DNA of 8,291 nt, from NCBI GenBank assembly GCA_009787745.1, contig WQST01000102.1, forward strand, positions 1-8,291, written 5' to 3'. Every line of letters starts with the position of its first letter. Positions within the stretch are counted from its first letter, which is position 1. Positions 6,567 through 8,291 of the stretch are shown piece by piece. This stretch comes from Lachnospiraceae bacterium. Its GTDB lineage: Bacteria; Bacillota; Clostridia; Lachnospirales; Lachnospiraceae. Made by a program: the position numbers and the translations under genes. Under the pieces are notes generated by a model. It was not told the origin of the DNA, did no database searches, and saw only the letters and a list, made by a program, of their open reading frames with translations.

Positions 6567-6659
6567 ATGGGATACCGCATGTTAGAAAGCTGTTCTATAG
6601 TTTCCCCTGCGGGGGACTCATGCCGGACAGAGTTTCGCACCGCTTAACATTTATCCCGT
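6567..6659 (+). ncRNA. Branched RNA structure in the slipin leader
   Basis: An outer stem pairs GGGATA (6569-6574) with TATCCC (6652-6657) and can extend by T-G and A-T pairs. Inside it, GCATG (6577-6581) pairs with CATGC (6619-6623), closing two adjacent hairpins. One is TAGAA/TTCTA (6583-6587/6593-6597). The other is the 8-bp AGTTTCCC/GGGGGACT (6599-6606/6611-6618) with a CTGC tetraloop. The second hairpin directly abuts the closing stem, so stacking is possible. It may be the 3' domain of the ncRNA or a regulatory leader of the slipin mRNA. I recognise no known family. Confidence 0.45.
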
Positions 6660-6711
6660 ATGATGAGCGTGGACATTTTCAGTGAAAGTCAAACAGGAAA
6701 AGAGGTAAAAA

Positions 6712-7806
6712 ATGAAAATTATAATAAACGAAAACGAACGCGGATTCCTAATTAAAAATGGTATTTATCGCAAAATGATGATGCCCGGAAGGCATTACAT
6801 AAAAAGAATTATGGGTGAAACGTATGCGCGGGTGAATATTGCGAAATCTGTTGAAGTAGCCAATATAGATATTGCCGTTTTGCTCCGCGATAAAGAATTT
6901 CAAAATAGTGTCGTCAGTATTGATGTACCTGACGGTTACATTGCCTTGCACATGGAAAATAACCGTATTGCGGGGACACTTAAATCAGGTACATATTGCT
7001 TTTGGAAAAGCTATCGCGAACACTCTTTTAAGCTGATTGATATTTCCCAAACGGACATTACGGATGTGACGCCTGAACAACTAAGGTTGGTATCACGCGA
7101 TCTTTACAGCAAAATCGAAATCCTCGATGGTGAAGCGGGATTATTATTTTTCGATGGTAAATTTAAGCGGATGCTGGAGAGCGGAAGTTATTATTTCTGG
7201 AATAATATGCAGAAGGTTACTTACCAAAGTGTGGATTTGCGTGTTCAACAGCTTGATATTGCCGGGCAGGAAATCCTGACGGCAGATAAGGTGTCATTGC
7301 GGATAAATTTTGTCTGTACTTATAAAATTGCTGATGCCGTAAAAATTGTCAGTGAGATTAAGGATTACAAAACCCAAATTTATACGCTTACACAGTTAGC
7401 TTTGCGGGAATATATCGGTAAATTCCGCTTCGATGAACTTTTAGAGCAAAAAGATTCAATTGCCGCTTTTGTTTTAAAACAGCTTAAATCTAAACAAGAA
7501 TCATTGTTTGTGGAGTTTTTCGACGCGGGCTTAAAAGATATTATCCTTCCGGGTGAAATTCGTGACATTATGAATACAGTTCTTGTCGCTGAGAAAAACG
7601 CACAGGCTAACGTTATTTCCCGCCGTGAGGAAGTGGCTTCGACAAGAAGTTTGCTTAATACCGCGAAACTGATGGAAGAAAACGCAACTTTGTACAAATT
7701 AAAGGAACTTGAATATTTGGAAAAAATTTGTGATAAAGTGGGTAATATTTCTGTCGGCGGCGGAAACTTGCTGAGTGAGCTTAGGAAGATCGTTAGTGTA
7801 AGTTAG
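6712..7806 (+). CDS. Slipin family (SPFH/band-7) protein
   Basis: This SPFH-domain protein of the slipin/stomatin group has 364 residues. Such proteins oligomerise on membranes and scaffold other proteins. The SPFH core is at about 135-300, with VDLRVQQLDIAGQEILTADK at 174-193, then VSLRINFVCTYKIADAVK, LTQLALREYIGKFRFDELLE at 226-245, and FFDAGLKDIILPGEIRD at 269-285. A charged helical tail follows (290-340). There is no N-terminal transmembrane helix, unlike many slipins. Instead three related segments start near residues 5, 70 and 136, with pattern G-hydrophobic-x(5)-G/N-x(5)-L/M-x-x-G-x-Y-x-F/I-W. ATG at 6712 has AGAGG six bases upstream. Slipins recur beside rtcB in predicted RNA-repair operons, which fits the order here. 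The direct biochemical role in repair is unknown. Confidence 0.9.
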   Translation: MKIIINENERGFLIKNGIYRKMMMPGRHYIKRIMGETYARVNIAKSVEVANIDIAVLLRDKEFQNSVVSIDVPDGYIALHMENNRIAGTLKSGTYCFWKSYREHSFKLIDISQTDITDVTPEQLRLVSRDLYSKIEILDGEAGLLFFDGKFKRMLESGSYYFWNNMQKVTYQSVDLRVQQLDIAGQEILTADKVSLRINFVCTYKIADAVKIVSEIKDYKTQIYTLTQLALREYIGKFRFDELLEQKDSIAAFVLKQLKSKQESLFVEFFDAGLKDIILPGEIRDIMNTVLVAEKNAQANVISRREEVASTRSLLNTAKLMEENATLYKLKELEYLEKICDKVGNISVGGGNLLSELRKIVSVS

Positions 7807-7836
7807 CAAGCGGTGATGAATTAATCTTTTAAGCTT

Positions 7837-7865
7837 CAAGGGGACGGCTTCAGCGCGTTCCCTTG
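7837..7865 (+). terminator. Stem-loop after the slipin gene, probable terminator
   Basis: CAAGGGGACG (7837-7846) pairs with CGTTCCCTTG (7856-7865) over ten positions with one G-T, and inner GC/GC pairs around TTCA are possible. It lies 31 bases after the slipin stop. The following T run is weak (GGTCTTTG), so termination may be partial or assisted. Confidence 0.55.
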
Positions 7866-7933
7866 GGTCTTTGATATTGATATTACAGAAAATCCAGTTA
7901 TTCGGAAATAGTTAAGGTGTAAGTGAAGTATTT

Positions 7934-7964
7934 TTTTAATTTGGGAGGTTTTAATTTGGGAAGG
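7934..7964 (+). repeat. 15-base tandem direct repeat
   Basis: TTTTAATTTGGGAGG (7934-7948) is followed directly by TTTTAATTTGGGAAGG (7949-7964), identical apart from one extra A. The function is unknown. Slippage duplication is the simplest explanation. Confidence 0.75.
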
Positions 7965-7967
7965 TCA

Positions 7968-8007
7968 ATTTTCAAGGTAAATGCAACTTTCACAAAGTAA
8001 ACGCAAC
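7968..8007 (-). repeat. 20-base imperfect tandem repeat, possible IS21-type end
   Basis: On the minus strand, GTTGCGTTTACTTTGTGAAA and GTTGCATTTACCTTGAAAAT lie head to tail and agree at 15 of 20 positions. Repeated binding sites of about 20 bases near the termini are characteristic of IS21-family ends. No istA or istB coding sequence is visible, so at most this is a solitary end or relic. It could also be an unrelated repeat. Confidence 0.35.
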
Positions 8008-8065
8008 CAAATCTTGTTGAATTCAGGTTTTTGAAAAAATTAAGTTGATGGAAAGTACTAGATTT

Positions 8066-8098
8066 CAAAAAAATCATCGGTTTATGATGATTTTTTTG
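8066..8098. terminator. Bidirectional intrinsic terminator
   Basis: Positions 8066-8078 and 8086-8098 are perfectly complementary over 13 bases around a GGTTTAT loop. A run of seven A on the left arm and seven T on the right arm gives a T-rich tail on either strand. This is the clearest rho-independent terminator in the window. It probably separates the repair locus from whatever lies to the right. Confidence 0.8.
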
Positions 8099-8165
8099 TA
8101 TTTTCATGTTAAAATTATCTTGTTCCGGTGAATTTCCAGTTAAATTAAGTCACGAAAATCAAAGC

Positions 8166-8203
8166 GTGGTTTTTAGCTGATTTTTTATCAGAGTAAAAGC
8201 CAC
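8166..8203. other. Nested stem-loop
   Basis: GTGGTTTTTA (8166-8175) pairs with TAAAAGCCAC (8194-8203) over ten positions with one T-G. Inside, CTGA/TCAG (8177-8180/8188-8191) close a TTTTTTA loop. It has no clear T tail beyond the stem, so its role is unknown. Confidence 0.4.
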
Positions 8204-8244
8204 CCCTTATTACTAAAGATAAAACTGGGGTTCCGGTATTGTTT

Positions 8245-8287
8245 ATGACAGCAAAGATTCGCGGCCAAAGCTTAACTTTGCTGTCAT
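8245..8287. repeat. 12-base perfect inverted repeat at the window edge
   Basis: ATGACAGCAAAG (8245-8256) and CTTTGCTGTCAT (8276-8287) are exact inverse copies separated by 19 bases, followed by GTTT at the window end. It could be a terminator for a gene to the right on the minus strand, an operator, or part of a mobile-element end. The sequence beyond the window is needed to decide. Confidence 0.55.
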
Positions 8288-8291
8288 GTTT

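Larger units (their letters stand above)
6213..6711 (+). other. 499-base non-coding region rich in RNA structure between rtcB and slipin gene
   Basis: No credible reading frame covers this stretch on either strand. From left to right it holds a TATAAT-like promoter element, a hairpin (6268-6283), a D-arm-like hairpin (6313-6329), a tetraloop hairpin (6332-6347), the permuted tRNA-like core (6350-6413), an anticodon-arm-like hairpin (6417-6437), a small hairpin (6450-6461), a second T-arm-like hairpin (6462-6478), a hairpin at 6513-6545 and a branched structure (6567-6659). The slipin ribosome site AGAGG is at 6701-6705. The base composition is more GC-rich and hairpin-dense than other intergenic DNA in the window, as expected for a structured RNA. 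Confidence 0.8.
7807..8291. other. 485-base AT-rich intergenic tail without a supportable gene
   Basis: No frame here shows a family motif, a good ribosome site or codon bias. The region contains the slipin terminator, a 15-base tandem repeat (7934-7964), a 20-base tandem repeat (7968-8007), a strong bidirectional terminator (8066-8098), a nested stem-loop (8166-8203) and a 12-base inverted repeat at the window edge (8245-8287). This pattern is more typical of eroded mobile DNA or an operon boundary than of a coding region. Confidence 0.7.

Noticed and set aside
6419..6640. 73-residue minus-strand reading frame
   Set aside because: It runs antisense through the tRNA-like and structured RNA region, has no recognisable domain and shows no convincing ribosome site.
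7898..8107. 69-residue minus-strand reading frame
   Set aside because: It runs through the strong bidirectional terminator and both tandem repeats, and its translation is low-complexity lysine-rich sequence without family motifs.
8122..8237. Direct repeat GTTCCGGT at 8122-8129 and 8230-8237
   Set aside because: It is eight bases only, with unrelated flanks, and is consistent with chance.

Overview
The window suggests a low-to-mid GC bacterium, most likely a Firmicute (Clostridia-like). The reasons are strong Shine-Dalgarno sites, the style of the paired WYL regulators and AT-rich intergenic DNA with intrinsic terminators. This taxonomic call is an inference from style and is not proven.

Layout. 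Bases 2-1189 (+) hold the C-terminal part of polyphosphate kinase, cut by the window edge. Bases 1200-2525 (-) hold a CNNM/HlyC-type membrane protein with a CBS pair, convergent with ppk. Bases 2665-4856 (-) hold two WYL-domain regulators joined by a TAATG overlap, with a good sigma70-type promoter. Divergent from them, bases 4980-6212 (+) encode an RtcB RNA ligase with all metal and guanylylation residues visible. A 499-base non-coding stretch follows (6213-6711), then a slipin (SPFH/band-7) protein at 6712-7806 (+). The last 485 bases hold terminators, hairpins and short repeats but no supportable gene.

The centrepiece is the gap between rtcB and the slipin gene. It contains a tRNA-like RNA in circularly permuted order (6350-6413): half an anticodon stem, a T arm, an acceptor stem closed by a six-base loop, U8-A9, a canonical D arm, A26 and the other half of the anticodon stem. 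Every helix pairs at the tRNA-standard spacing. The acceptor is capped and there is no CCA, so this is a tRNA mimic rather than a translating tRNA. The design matches what I recall of the tRNA-like module of bacterial Y RNAs (YrlA), which lies beside rtcB in the Salmonella rsr-yrlBA-rtcBA RNA-repair operon. A second T-arm-like hairpin (6462-6478) and a multi-branched structure (6567-6659) fill most of the rest.

Working model (inference): 2665-7806 is an RNA-damage response and repair locus. The WYL pair would sense nucleic-acid damage and control rtcB. RtcB would reseal cleaved RNA, the Y-RNA-like molecule would serve as mimic or scaffold, and the slipin could place the system at the membrane. 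No Ro60 (Rsr), RtcA or archease gene is visible in the window. The ppk and CNNM genes look like ordinary chromosomal neighbours.
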